Part shown: one piece after another, positions 55,682 to 64,000 of the stretch | Position numbering within the stretch: position 1 is the first letter of the stretch | Layout of the letters: every line of letters begins with the position of its first letter | NCBI RefSeq assembly: GCF_030369675.1 | Contig: NZ_CP128477.1 | Coordinates: 310,001-374,000 of the forward strand | Origin: Peteryoungia algae | Lineage (GTDB): Bacteria; Pseudomonadota; Alphaproteobacteria; Rhizobiales; Rhizobiaceae | Direction of reading: 5' to 3' | DNA length: 64,000 nucleotides | Notes under the pieces: model-generated | What the model saw: the letters and a program-made list of their open reading frames with translations, nothing else | Databases searched by the model: none | What the model was told of the DNA's origin: nothing | Translations under genes and position numbers: made by a program

Positions 55682-56626
55682 TTACTGCAATACGATCTGG
55701 GCCTTGGACCGCAGTTCTTCGAGGTATTTCTCGGCGTTCGGGTTCTCGCCCTGCTGTTCCTTGCCGATGTCCTCGGCGCGGAACACAACCTCTGCTGCGA
55801 CATCGTCGGAGACCTGGCGCTGATTGCAGATGGCGAGATATTCGACGCCACGTTCGGTCACGCGTGTGCCGGTCGTCCCGCCATTCGCCTTCTCGATCAG
55901 GGGCTTCCACTCCGGTGGCAATTCCGGCTCCAGCACCCGGCCAAGATTGCGGATCGAGACGTCGAGATAGTTCTTGGCGAATTCCATCGCCTGATCGCAG
56001 CCTGGGAAGGAGGCGCGGGACTTCTCTGCCTCCGCCTTGCGCTTGCCCACGATGCCTTTTTTCGATGCGGGTACGACGAAGACGACCTGCTTGAGGAAGT
56101 ATTCGGTCGTGATCGGCTTCTGCTTGTTTTCCAGAAGGCGCGTGACGAGATCCTGGTTCGACAGACGACCGCGCGAACCGGCGCCGTAACGGGCATTGAC
56201 CAGACGCGGCCAGCTCATCGAAACCGCAATATAAGCCTTGAAATGTGCCGCGCCGACGCCGGCCCGATCGAGGACCGAAGTGAGCTGCGAGACCGACAGC
56301 TTGTTCGAACTGGCGAAGCGTTCGAACGAGGCGTCGACATCCGCCGTGCTAACAGACAGGCCGACGCGGGCGATCTCTTCGCGCTTCAAAGCTTCGTTGA
56401 CGAGTTCTTCCTTGGCGATTTTCTGCAGGTTGCCGCTGCGGCGCTGCAGGCGCAGGAAAGCGGCACGCCGCGCGACATCACCGCTCGTGATCGCCGTCTT
56501 GTTGACGACGGCGACGACGGATGTCGCTGCCTGAGCCGGTGCGCTCATCGGAGTGGGGCTCACGCTCAGGGACAGCGCGATGACGCCGGCAAGCAAGACG
56601 CTGGTGCCCTTTTTCGCTGTAGCCAT
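55682..56626 (-). CDS. surA: SurA-type periplasmic chaperone
   Basis: A 314-residue secreted protein with a signal peptide (SVLLAGVIALSLSVSPTPMS, ending near AQAA). The N-terminal chaperone domain reads VVAVVNKTAITSGDVARRAAFLRLQ, recognisable as SurA_N (listed here in two parts: VVAVVNKTAITSGDV and ARRAAFLRLQ). A parvulin-like part follows around residues 165-260 but lacks clear catalytic residues, so isomerase activity is uncertain. It assists outer-membrane protein folding, LptD being a known client, and lptD lies directly upstream. AAAGGA precedes ATG 56626. Confidence 0.9.
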   Translation of the reverse strand: MATAKKGTSVLLAGVIALSLSVSPTPMSAPAQAATSVVAVVNKTAITSGDVARRAAFLRLQRRSGNLQKIAKEELVNEALKREEIARVGLSVSTADVDASFERFASSNKLSVSQLTSVLDRAGVGAAHFKAYIAVSMSWPRLVNARYGAGSRGRLSNQDLVTRLLENKQKPITTEYFLKQVVFVVPASKKGIVGKRKAEAEKSRASFPGCDQAMEFAKNYLDVSIRNLGRVLEPELPPEWKPLIEKANGGTTGTRVTERGVEYLAICNQRQVSDDVAAEVVFRAEDIGKEQQGENPNAEKYLEELRSKAQIVLQ

Positions 56627-56760
56627 CTGTAATCCTTTCTCCGGAAGATCATGCATCATCCGGACGTTCAACATTAAACGTACGACGGAGTTTAAAACTG
56701 CCGCACGGATTGCACAATCCGTGCGGCAAAACAATGACCTCCGCAGAAGCGGTTCCGACG

Positions 56761-59094
56761 TCAGAACGACGTATCGCTCAGATTGATCTCGCCGAGCGTG
56801 CGGAAGACCAGCCTGCCGCCGACCGTCCAGTCGTTTGCGGTCTCGTCGTTCGGGTCATACTTGTCCGAATAGGCGATCGAGAAGACGGTACATTCGTCAG
56901 CATAGGAAATGCCCACGCTGCGGCGGTTGAACGAATTCGCGTCGATATCGTAGTTGACCGAACCGAAAACGGACCAGTTCTGATTGAGCTTGATCGTCGA
57001 TGAACTGGCGACGGTCTGATTGTCTTCGTCGAAGGAATATTCGGGACGGGCATCGACATGGGTAAAGGTCAGGCTCGTCTCGAAGCGGTCCTGCGCGTAA
57101 GTGGCGTTCAGGTCGGTTCTGCGAACTTCGAGCGTCTTCTCATCCAGGCGCACGCCGGCGGAAAGGGACAGGCCCACCGGCAGTTCGAAGCCAGCCGATG
57201 CCACAAAATCGGAGACATCCGTCTCGAGACCTGAATCGGTGCCGACAGCCAGAAGGTCCTCGGTCGCATAGGAGTTCAGGCCAGCCAGATGATAGGACTG
57301 GCCGATAACCGCGCGGACACCGACGCCATTGTCGAAGCTGCCCGTGTAACGCATGCCGACATTGGCCCGCGTTCCACCCTCGACGCGGTCGAAGCCTGAA
57401 AACTTGTTACGCGAGAAGAGGTTGCTCGCATCGAAGACCAGGCTTTGCGAGTCCTCGTTGGGCAATTCGCCCGCGTAGTCCTCGTCGTTGCGTGCATAGA
57501 TCTGGGCGATCGGCTCGATGATATGCGTGCTGTTGTCGCTGGTGATCAGCCAGGGATACCGAACCTCGACGCCAGCCGTCAGCAAGGCGCGCGCCGGAGC
57601 GTCGTTCGAGGTGTAGCTGCCGGCATAATTGGCAGGCGTATCCATTGCGAGACCATAGACGTCGCCGCGTGCGGCGAGCAAAGGCGTGATCTGCAGGCCG
57701 CCCGGCCCATCAAAGGTGCGCTCCCATGCGAGTTCGCCGCTGAGGCGGTTCATATTGCCCTTGAGGCCACGATAGAGATCGTCGACGCCGTCGTCATCCA
57801 TATCAGCCGTTTCGTCCGAGAAACGGGAGAGCGAGGTGAAATTCAGCGTTCCGGACAGCTGGCCGCCTGCCACGAGTTCAGGCGCATAATAGCTGTAGTC
57901 GATGACCGGCAGGACCGTAGCCTGCTTCTCTTCGGCGGTGTTCTCAAGATCCGCGTCCTGAACGTCGAAGTAGTAGCCGCGCATGTCGAAGAAATTGCGC
58001 TCGCCGACACCGGTCAGGTAGGCGGTGTTGGTGTTGGTCGAGCTGTTCAGACCTTCAACGCCATAGGTACGCGCGAAGTTGTTGTCCGTCTGGAACATCA
58101 CGTCCCAGCCGAAGCTCCAGCGCGGATTGATCTTGAAGTCGCCCTTGGACGCGACGAGGCCGCGGAAATCCCGCTGGGCGTCGCTGGTGCCAGCGGTGAA
58201 CTCGTCGGTATTCATCTGGCTTATGCCGGCAAGGCGCAGGCTGGCCTGTCCCTTTTCAAACCGCTGACGAACTTCGGCTTCCAGAAGCACGCCCTGGGCA
58301 CTGAATCCGGTCGTCGTGATCGTTGCATCGCGATCCGGCGCAATGGCAATATAATAGGGAACCGAAATGCCGAAGCCGACATTTTCACCCGAGCGGAATT
58401 CGGGGAAGAGGAAACCGGACTTCCGCTTCACTGTATTGTCGGGAACCTCGATGAAAGGCAGAGTGGCAATCGAGCGTCCGAAAAGTTCGAACCGTGCCTT
58501 CTCCAGACGAACGGTCTGCTTCTTGCCGTCCTGCACGACCCGTTCCGCCTTGACCTGCCAGATCGGCGGTCGCGACGGATTTTCGGCGCAAGGCAGGCAG
58601 GCCGTATAGACGCCCTTGTGCAGGATCATCTGGGTGCCGCCAACGCGCTCGGCGCTTTCGGCAACAAGACGCGTATTGTCGGAGGTCTCGACGCGAAGCG
58701 CCCTCAGGAAACCGTCGGAAAAATTGTCCGTGACATCAAGCGATTCCGCATAGATGCGGTTGCCGGTCGGCTCCACGAGTTCGATATTGCCGGCCGCGGT
58801 GACGCGACCCGTCTTCTGGTCGTAGACGACCTGTCGGGCAACCATCTGGTAGCCCGCATAATTGATCTGGACCGCGCCATTCGCGACAACGCGCTCGGCA
58901 TCACGGTCATAAACGAGTTCATTGGCTGCAAGGAGCAGCTTCGCGTCATCAGGGAGTTTGCTTGCCGTCGTCGCTGAGTCCGACAGGCTCTGCGCATGCA
59001 CGAGAGGCGCGGTGAACGGCAAAGCGCACACAGCGACACTGGTCAGCAGGGCTACTGAGAGCCTCCTGATATTCCCGCGGTCTTTTACCGCCAC
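56761..59094 (-). CDS. lptD: LPS-assembly protein LptD
   Basis: Outer-membrane beta-barrel that inserts lipopolysaccharide into the outer leaflet. The 777 residues have a signal peptide ending VHAQ, an OstA-like periplasmic jellyroll (NELVYDRDAERVVANGAVQI), a conserved Cys pair (TACLPCAEN) and a large barrel ending INLSDTSF with a terminal aromatic. The start is a GTG overlapping the lptG stop by one base. Made in the same operon as LptF, LptG and the chaperone SurA. Confidence 0.96.
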   Translation of the reverse strand: MAVKDRGNIRRLSVALLTSVAVCALPFTAPLVHAQSLSDSATTASKLPDDAKLLLAANELVYDRDAERVVANGAVQINYAGYQMVARQVVYDQKTGRVTAAGNIELVEPTGNRIYAESLDVTDNFSDGFLRALRVETSDNTRLVAESAERVGGTQMILHKGVYTACLPCAENPSRPPIWQVKAERVVQDGKKQTVRLEKARFELFGRSIATLPFIEVPDNTVKRKSGFLFPEFRSGENVGFGISVPYYIAIAPDRDATITTTGFSAQGVLLEAEVRQRFEKGQASLRLAGISQMNTDEFTAGTSDAQRDFRGLVASKGDFKINPRWSFGWDVMFQTDNNFARTYGVEGLNSSTNTNTAYLTGVGERNFFDMRGYYFDVQDADLENTAEEKQATVLPVIDYSYYAPELVAGGQLSGTLNFTSLSRFSDETADMDDDGVDDLYRGLKGNMNRLSGELAWERTFDGPGGLQITPLLAARGDVYGLAMDTPANYAGSYTSNDAPARALLTAGVEVRYPWLITSDNSTHIIEPIAQIYARNDEDYAGELPNEDSQSLVFDASNLFSRNKFSGFDRVEGGTRANVGMRYTGSFDNGVGVRAVIGQSYHLAGLNSYATEDLLAVGTDSGLETDVSDFVASAGFELPVGLSLSAGVRLDEKTLEVRRTDLNATYAQDRFETSLTFTHVDARPEYSFDEDNQTVASSSTIKLNQNWSVFGSVNYDIDANSFNRRSVGISYADECTVFSIAYSDKYDPNDETANDWTVGGRLVFRTLGEINLSDTSF

Positions 59095-60176
59095 TAACCA
59101 TCCTCCTTGTGAAGCAGAATCGTTGCCCCTAATGCCATCGCTACGACAACTGGGACCCAGGCCGCAACATACGGCGGCATGACGCCGCTGCTTCCGAATG
59201 CCCTGACGAGCACTGTGACAACATAAAGCACGAAGCCTGACAATATTCCACCGAGAATCACCGTCCTCGATTGGTTGATACGGCTGAATTTCAGCGAAAC
59301 GGTTGCCGCGATAAGTGTCATTGCAATCATCAGGAAAGGCAGCGAAAGCAGCGAGTGGAACTGGGTCTCGAGCGCATATGGCGCGATTCCGAATGACCGG
59401 GCAACTTCAATTTTCCGAAAAAGATCATAAAAAGCAACGCTTTCAGGCTTTGCCAGTCGTTGCTGAACGAATTCCTCGTTGAGGTTGGTGGCCACGCGCG
59501 CATCGGCCACGCGCGACTGGATCTCGCCGGGACGTGTCTCCAGCACGTCGGTAAGCATCCAGTAACCATCTTTCAACTTCGCAGTGCGTGCATCCTGACG
59601 AAGGATGATGCGGCCATCCGGGTCGAAGTGCAGCAATACGGCATCGACCAGCAGCGCCCCATCCTCCAGGACGGCGCGCGCGCCAAGCGCAACATCGTTA
59701 TCTCCGCTCGATTGGCGCAGCCACGGAATGGGTGCGGGCTTGGAACTGCCCGAGGTTCCGCGCCATTGTGTCTCGATTTCGGTGCCCTGCCTTGCGCCCC
59801 AGGCTGCCAGGGGGTTGATCACCAGCATCGTCAGCAATCCGAGCAGAGTGGCGCCGACAAGAAAGGGGGTCATGAACTGCCACACGGAAATGCCCGCCGC
59901 CCGCGCGACCACCAGTTCGGACTTGCGGTTCAGCGCGATCAGCGTCGCCATTCCGACGAACAGGCCGATGAAGGGCACGGTCTGCTGGAGGATGAGCGGC
60001 AGCCGTAGCGCGGTCAGGTAGAGGACGCCGGGGACCGAGTAACCCGGCAGGCTGTCGTACCGGCCCGAGGTTTCGGTGAAATCGATGAGATAGGTAATCG
60101 AGACGACGCCAAGCAGAAACCAGAACGCGGTGATCATGTAGCGGCGAAAGAAATAGAGGCCCAGAGTCCAGATCAC
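59094..60176 (-). CDS. lptG: LPS export permease LptG
   Basis: One of the two inner-membrane subunits of the LptB2FG LPS extractor. The 360 residues have six helices, three before and three after a periplasmic jellyroll of about 150 residues. The start GTG at 60176 overlaps the lptF stop (GTGA); longer readings run into lptF. MIWTLGLYFFRRYMITAFWF is the usual LptG N-terminus. Confidence 0.95.
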   Translation of the reverse strand: MIWTLGLYFFRRYMITAFWFLLGVVSITYLIDFTETSGRYDSLPGYSVPGVLYLTALRLPLILQQTVPFIGLFVGMATLIALNRKSELVVARAAGISVWQFMTPFLVGATLLGLLTMLVINPLAAWGARQGTEIETQWRGTSGSSKPAPIPWLRQSSGDNDVALGARAVLEDGALLVDAVLLHFDPDGRIILRQDARTAKLKDGYWMLTDVLETRPGEIQSRVADARVATNLNEEFVQQRLAKPESVAFYDLFRKIEVARSFGIAPYALETQFHSLLSLPFLMIAMTLIAATVSLKFSRINQSRTVILGGILSGFVLYVVTVLVRAFGSSGVMPPYVAAWVPVVVAMALGATILLHKEDG

Positions 60177-61339
60177 GCGGCACCTCCGGTTCCTGCGCCG
60201 AGGCGCTTCTGTGTCAGCGTCACCGCAGTCTGGATCAGGGACGAGATCGCTTTGGGCAGCTTCGGGCTGCGGTTCGTGACCAGCATGAAGGCAGCCGCAG
60301 CGCCGCATGCGAGCGGAACAAGATAAAGCAGCGGGACGAGTGCGGTCGAAGCCTCCGCCAGCGAAGTCATGTAGTTCGACGCCCAGAACAATGTGAGCGC
60401 CATCAGCAAGGCCGACGCCATCGGGTGCAGGCGCGCCTCGCGATGGGAGCGGGCATCCCCGCACATCATCAGGCTGATCAAGGCAAAGACGAGCGGGAAG
60501 AAGGAGGCGCTGATCCGGCGGTGAAGTTCTGCGCTGAAATCATTCGGCTTGGCGATGTACCGCTCGTCGAGCGGATCCGGATCCATCAGATAGAAGAGAT
60601 CGCGGTCCTTCGCACTGAACCGTGCCTGGCCGCGCTCCTCGGACAGGTCCGAAAGGTCGAAAGCGTAGCGATCGAAGCGGATTACGGTTACGTCGCCACT
60701 CGGCGCCTTGCGTTGCACTTCGCCGTCCTGCATCACGAGCGACTTGCCGCTCTCGTCCACGGCGCCCTCGCGCGCATAATAGATGAGTTCGGAGGCGGGG
60801 TCGCGGGAATCGGCAACCAGAAGGCCCTTCATCGTCCGTCCCGACTGGCGCTCGGAAATCTGGACATAGAGACCAGGCTCGATCTGACGAAACGTCTTCT
60901 CCTCAATGACCGAAGAAAGCAGGTCTGCATAGGCGGTCGCGATCATCGTGCGAACATTGACGCGCATGGCGGGTTCGACGAAGCCCATCATGACAAAGGA
61001 GAAGATGCTGAGCCCGGCAGCAAGCAGGATCAATGGCCGCTGGATGATCGAACGAGGTGCCCCGGCCGCGTCGATCACGGCGAGCTCCGAATCGTTGTTC
61101 ATCGTGGTCAGCGTATGGGTGATGCCGATGACGAGTGCGAAGGGCAAAACCGTCGCGACGATGGTGGGCAGGATCATCGTCGCCAGCACCATGAAGGAGC
61201 CTACGGACTGCCCGCTGTCGGTCACGAGGTTGATGCGCTGCAATACCTGCGTGGTCCAGATGATCGCCAGCACCGGAAGCAGTGCTGTAAGAAACATCAG
61301 GACGACCCGTCGCAGAATGTATTGTTCGAGTATCTTCAT
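60173..61339 (-). CDS. lptF: LPS export permease LptF
   Basis: Partner of LptG. The 388 residues begin MKILEQYILRRVVLMFLTAL, have three helices, a periplasmic beta-jellyroll (RQIEPGLYVQISERQSGRTM) and three more helices. ATG 61339 is chosen; the upstream frame has no ribosome-binding site and overlaps the divergent pepA region. First gene of the leftward operon lptF-lptG-lptD-surA-pdxA-rsmA. Confidence 0.95.
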   Translation of the reverse strand: MKILEQYILRRVVLMFLTALLPVLAIIWTTQVLQRINLVTDSGQSVGSFMVLATMILPTIVATVLPFALVIGITHTLTTMNNDSELAVIDAAGAPRSIIQRPLILLAAGLSIFSFVMMGFVEPAMRVNVRTMIATAYADLLSSVIEEKTFRQIEPGLYVQISERQSGRTMKGLLVADSRDPASELIYYAREGAVDESGKSLVMQDGEVQRKAPSGDVTVIRFDRYAFDLSDLSEERGQARFSAKDRDLFYLMDPDPLDERYIAKPNDFSAELHRRISASFFPLVFALISLMMCGDARSHREARLHPMASALLMALTLFWASNYMTSLAEASTALVPLLYLVPLACGAAAAFMLVTNRSPKLPKAISSLIQTAVTLTQKRLGAGTGGAA

Positions 61340-61609
61340 AGGGTTCCCTTGCAGGCGCGACACGCAGACTTCGCGCCGAGGATCGACTTTCTCTACGACG
61401 CTTGCGTCGATTTGGCGACCAGCCCATCGCATTTTCCCCGGTCCCGTAAAATTGTTTTTTCTGGCACCGCGATAAATCGGACACGCTCGTGACGGATCCG
61501 AGCAATCCGGGGATGAGGCGACGAATGACGGGGCAAACTCTTGCCATCGTTTGCGAAAAGACCATGATCCCTGCAACCCTTCCGTCATACCAATTCAAGG
61601 TGCCCCCAA

Positions 61610-63106
61610 ATGTCGTTGAAACTCGTCATCTCTTTCGCCAAGTCCCACACTGCGACAGGCGGCCTCGCCATCCTGCTGACGGCGTCTGGCGCAGAGAAGC
61701 CTGCAGGGGCGACGGAGGCGGATCCGGCGGGTGTCTTCGCCCGTGCAGCGAAGGCTGGGAAGTTCACCGGCAAGGCACTTTCGACGCTGGATATCGTCGC
61801 ACCGCATGGTTCCGCGCTAGATCGCCTCGTGGCGCTCGGAATGGGCAAGCCTGATTCACTGGCTGCCCATGACTGGCTGAAGGCTGGCGGTTCTGCGACG
61901 GCCGCCTTGAAGGGGGCAGAGAACGTCGCGGTCTATCTCGATGCGTCTGGCATTGACGTAACGCCCAAGGCGGCTGCCGATTTCGCCCTGGGCATGCTGA
62001 TGCGCGCCTACAAGTTCGACACCTACAAGACGAAGAAGAAGGCGGACGACGAAGAGGAAAAGACGGCAAAGACTGTCAAGGTGACCATCGTGACCGAGCA
62101 GGCGGCCGCCGCGAAGAAGGCATTTGCCGAAGCCGAAGCCATTGCCGAAGGCGTCGTGCTCGCCCGTAATCTGGTCAATGAGCCAGCCAATGTTCTCGGT
62201 CCCCTCGAATTTGCCGCCAAAGCAAAGGAACTCGAAAAGCTCGGCGTCGGGGTCGAAATTCTCACCGAGAAGGAGATGTCAAAGCTCGGCATGGGCGCAC
62301 TTCTCGGCGTGGCACAGGGCTCGGTGCGTCCGCCGCGCCTCGTCGTCATGCAGTGGAAGGGCGGCAAGTCCAAGGACAAGCCGATCGCCTTCGTCGGCAA
62401 GGGTGTCGTCTTTGATACGGGCGGTATTTCGATCAAGCCGGCCGGCGGCATGGAAGACATGAAGGGCGACATGGGCGGCGCAGCCGCAGTGGCCGGTCTC
62501 ATGCACGTGCTGGCGGCCCGCAAGGCCAAGGTCAACGCCATCGGCATCCTCGGCCTTGTCGAGAACATGCCGGACGGCAATGCCCAGCGTCCGGGTGATA
62601 TCGTGACCTCCATGTCGGGCCAGACCATCGAGGTCATCAACACCGATGCCGAGGGACGCCTCGTTCTCTGTGACGCACTCTGGTATTGCAACGATCGTTT
62701 CGAGCCGGCCTTCATGATCAACCTCGCCACCCTGACGGGCGCCATCACGGTTGCGCTCGGCAATCAGCAGGCCGGCCTGTTCTCGAACGACGACGACCTG
62801 TCCGAAAAATTGCTGGCGGCGGGCAAGGTGACCAACGAACGCCTGTGGCGCATGCCGCTGGGCAAGGAATACGACAAGATGATCGACTCGAAGTTCGCCG
62901 ACATGAAGAACACCGGCGGTCGTCTGGCGGGCTCGATCACGGCTGCCCAGTTCCTCAAGCGCTTCGTCAAGGACACCCCCTGGGCGCATCTCGATATCGC
63001 CGGTACCGCCATGGGCTCGCCCAACGACGAGGTAAACCAGTCCTGGGGCTCCGGCTACGGTGTCCGCCTGCTCGACGAACTCGTGCGGGCAAACTACGAG
63101 TCGTGA
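61610..63106 (+). CDS. pepA: Leucyl aminopeptidase (peptidase family M17)
   Basis: A 498-residue di-metal aminopeptidase. The N-terminal regulatory domain is followed by the catalytic domain with the signature NTDAEGRL, metal-binding residues in [20 protein letters not shown] and the KGDMGGAA segment. PepA also acts as a DNA-binding protein in some bacteria. Divergent from lptF with a 270-base region between (61340-61609) that should hold both promoters. holC follows after 20 bases. Confidence 0.96.
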   Translation: MSLKLVISFAKSHTATGGLAILLTASGAEKPAGATEADPAGVFARAAKAGKFTGKALSTLDIVAPHGSALDRLVALGMGKPDSLAAHDWLKAGGSATAALKGAENVAVYLDASGIDVTPKAAADFALGMLMRAYKFDTYKTKKKADDEEEKTAKTVKVTIVTEQAAAAKKAFAEAEAIAEGVVLARNLVNEPANVLGPLEFAAKAKELEKLGVGVEILTEKEMSKLGMGALLGVAQGSVRPPRLVVMQWKGGKSKDKPIAFVGKGVVFDTGGISIKPAGGMEDMKGDMGGAAAVAGLMHVLAARKAKVNAIGILGLVENMPDGNAQRPGDIVTSMSGQTIEVINTDAEGRLVLCDALWYCNDRFEPAFMINLATLTGAITVALGNQQAGLFSNDDDLSEKLLAAGKVTNERLWRMPLGKEYDKMIDSKFADMKNTGGRLAGSITAAQFLKRFVKDTPWAHLDIAGTAMGSPNDEVNQSWGSGYGVRLLDELVRANYES

Positions 63107-63126
63107 TCCTGGAGCCTGAGCGCCGG

Positions 63127-63576
63127 ATGGCCGAAGTCCTGTTCTATCACCTGACGGAATCGAAACTCGAGGATGCGCTGCCGCCTCTCCTGGAGAAGAG
63201 CGTCGAGCGCGGCTGGAAAGTTGCCGTGCAGACGCGCGATGCCGAACGGCGTGATGCGCTCGATGCCCATCTCTGGACCTTTCGGGAGGAGAGTTTTCTC
63301 CCGCATGGCACGGATGAGGGTGCATCGCCGGATCGGCAACCCGTGCTGCTCACGATCGAACGGGAAAACCGCAATGCAGCGAGCGTTCGTTTCCTGGTGG
63401 ATGGAGCCGAGCCGCCGGAGGATCTCGCCTATGACCGCGTGGTCTTTGTTTTCGACGGCTATGACGCTGCGCAGCTCGAGGCAGCGCGCGGCCAGTGGAA
63501 GAAGCTCAAGGCCGCGGGACATGCACTGACCTACTGGCAGCAGAGTCCCGAGGGGCGGTGGGAAAAGAAGGCGTAG
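63127..63576 (+). CDS. holC: DNA polymerase III subunit chi
   Basis: Clamp-loader-associated subunit that binds single-strand binding protein. The 149 residues show the HolC pattern EVLFYHLTESKLEDALPPLL, WTFREESFLPHG, PVLLTIERENRNAASVRFLV and YDRVVFVFDGYD. ATG 63127 follows pepA by 20 bases; the pepA-holC pairing is common in proteobacteria. Longer readings overlap pepA in another frame. Confidence 0.94.
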   Translation: MAEVLFYHLTESKLEDALPPLLEKSVERGWKVAVQTRDAERRDALDAHLWTFREESFLPHGTDEGASPDRQPVLLTIERENRNAASVRFLVDGAEPPEDLAYDRVVFVFDGYDAAQLEAARGQWKKLKAAGHALTYWQQSPEGRWEKKA

Positions 63577-63694
63577 CGGCCTGATGCAGATCGCGGCTGC
63601 CGCCGATATCGGTGCGGTGAGGATCCTCGCCAGCATGGAGAAGGATAGCGCTGGAGGCCTCGGCGCCGTTCTGGGGGAAGCAGGCGCGTGGGCT

Positions 63695-64000
63695 TTAGCC
63701 GGCCATGCCTTCTTCATACTCGGCCGAAAGTTCGAGCCACTGCTCTTCCGCCGCTGAAAGCTTGGCGGCCGCTTCGCCGCGCTGTTTGGCTTTTTCGGCC
63801 GCCTTGGCGGGTGCCTTTTCATACAGCATCGGGTCAGCAAGCTCCTTGTCGAGCGCCTGAATCAAACTCTCCAGCTTCTTCGTCAAGGCCTCGACTTCGT
63901 TGATCTTTTTCTTCAGGGGCGCAAGGCTCGCCCGCCGGTCGGCCGCCGCTTTGCGCTGCTCGGCCTTGTTGACGGTGTCAGCACCGCTGTCGACCTTGTC
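63695..64000 (-). CDS. ABC-F family ATPase, C-terminal end (5' part outside the window)
   Basis: An open frame enters from base 64000 and ends at 63695, giving 101 visible residues. They are Lys/Ala/Glu-rich with heptad spacing (KAEQRKAAADRRASLAPLKK, KINEVEALTKKLESLIQALD), and finish in EQWLELSAEYEEG. This is the coiled-coil C-terminus of Uup/YheS-type ABC-F proteins, cytoplasmic ATPases that act on ribosomes or DNA. The ATPase domains are outside the window, so the subfamily is not certain. Convergent with holC. Confidence 0.83.
   Translation of the reverse strand, partial: DKVDSGADTVNKAEQRKAAADRRASLAPLKKKINEVEALTKKLESLIQALDKELADPMLYEKAPAKAAEKAKQRGEAAAKLSAAEEQWLELSAEYEEGMAG

Noticed and set aside
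54842..56632. 596-codon rightward frame across pdxA and surA
   Set aside because: Antisense shadow; both leftward genes carry complete family motifs.
57445..58977. 510-codon rightward frame across lptD
   Set aside because: Antisense to lptD, which has a signal peptide and the conserved Cys pair in the other strand.

Overview
The window reads as a chromosomal backbone segment of an alphaproteobacterium of the family Rhizobiaceae (Rhizobium/Agrobacterium/Sinorhizobium relatives). The grounds are: high-GC codon use; rhizobial synteny blocks (ygfZ-HD-phosphatase-nadQ, pssA-psd, cysS-GFA-cimA, dnaB/alr/radA/cvpA/purF, rpsF-rpsR-DUF2232-rplI, fabD-fabG-acpP-fabF-mltG-yicC-gmk, lptF-lptG-lptD-surA-pdxA-rsmA); the alphaproteobacterial NAD regulator NadQ; a short-form Psd ending in a Gly-Ser cleavage site; and two stem-loop repeats of a type common in rhizobial intergenic DNA. 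Genus and species cannot be fixed from the sequence alone. I see no rRNA, tRNA, CRISPR array, insertion sequence or prophage gene.

Layout. 1-6 kb: end of nadB, nadC, then a leftward operon ygfZ - HD nucleotidase-like gene - tyrosine phosphatase - nadQ - mscS. 6-9 kb: small secreted or hypothetical proteins, a NUDIX hydrolase and a SRAP DNA-crosslink repair gene. 9-17 kb: phosphatidylethanolamine synthesis (pssA-psd), a diguanylate cyclase, an Atm1-type exporter, and a large LysM envelope protein with an internally mirrored architecture. 17-20.6 kb: LOG-family hydrolase, RarD-type permease, and a divergent LysR/MFS pair. 20.6-26 kb: leftward six-gene run cysS - 39-residue membrane peptide - two tandem GFA genes - pip - cimA. 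26-34.7 kb: membrane diguanylate cyclase, EamA permease, SDR, purF, cvpA, radA, a ParDE-type toxin-antitoxin pair and alr. 34.8-36.7 kb: AraC regulator with azlCD. 36.7-41.3 kb: dnaB, rplI, DUF2232 gene, rpsR and rpsF, with a long leader. 41.3-43.4 kb: Ca/Na exchanger and aldo/keto reductase. 43.6-50.2 kb: rightward fatty-acid synthesis, mltG, yicC and gmk. 50.3-53.8 kb: choline-sulfate locus betC-choX with a divergent LysR gene. 53.8-61.3 kb: leftward lptF-lptG-lptD-surA-pdxA-rsmA. 61.6-64 kb: pepA, holC, and the end of an ABC-F gene that runs off the window.

Most genes are housekeeping and tightly packed, with many ATGA/GTGA stop-start overlaps. The likely accessory pieces are the toxin-antitoxin pair between alr and radA, the araC-azlCD cassette between dnaB and alr, the betC-choX-LysR locus and the LysR/MFS pair. 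No complete, clearly undescribed multi-gene system is evident. The observations most worth following are: the mirrored helical/Ig-like repeats in the LysM protein; two post-stop stem-loops whose arms differ by compensatory base changes; the CCG-loop hairpin in the long rpsF leader; and the cysS-microprotein-GFA-GFA operon.
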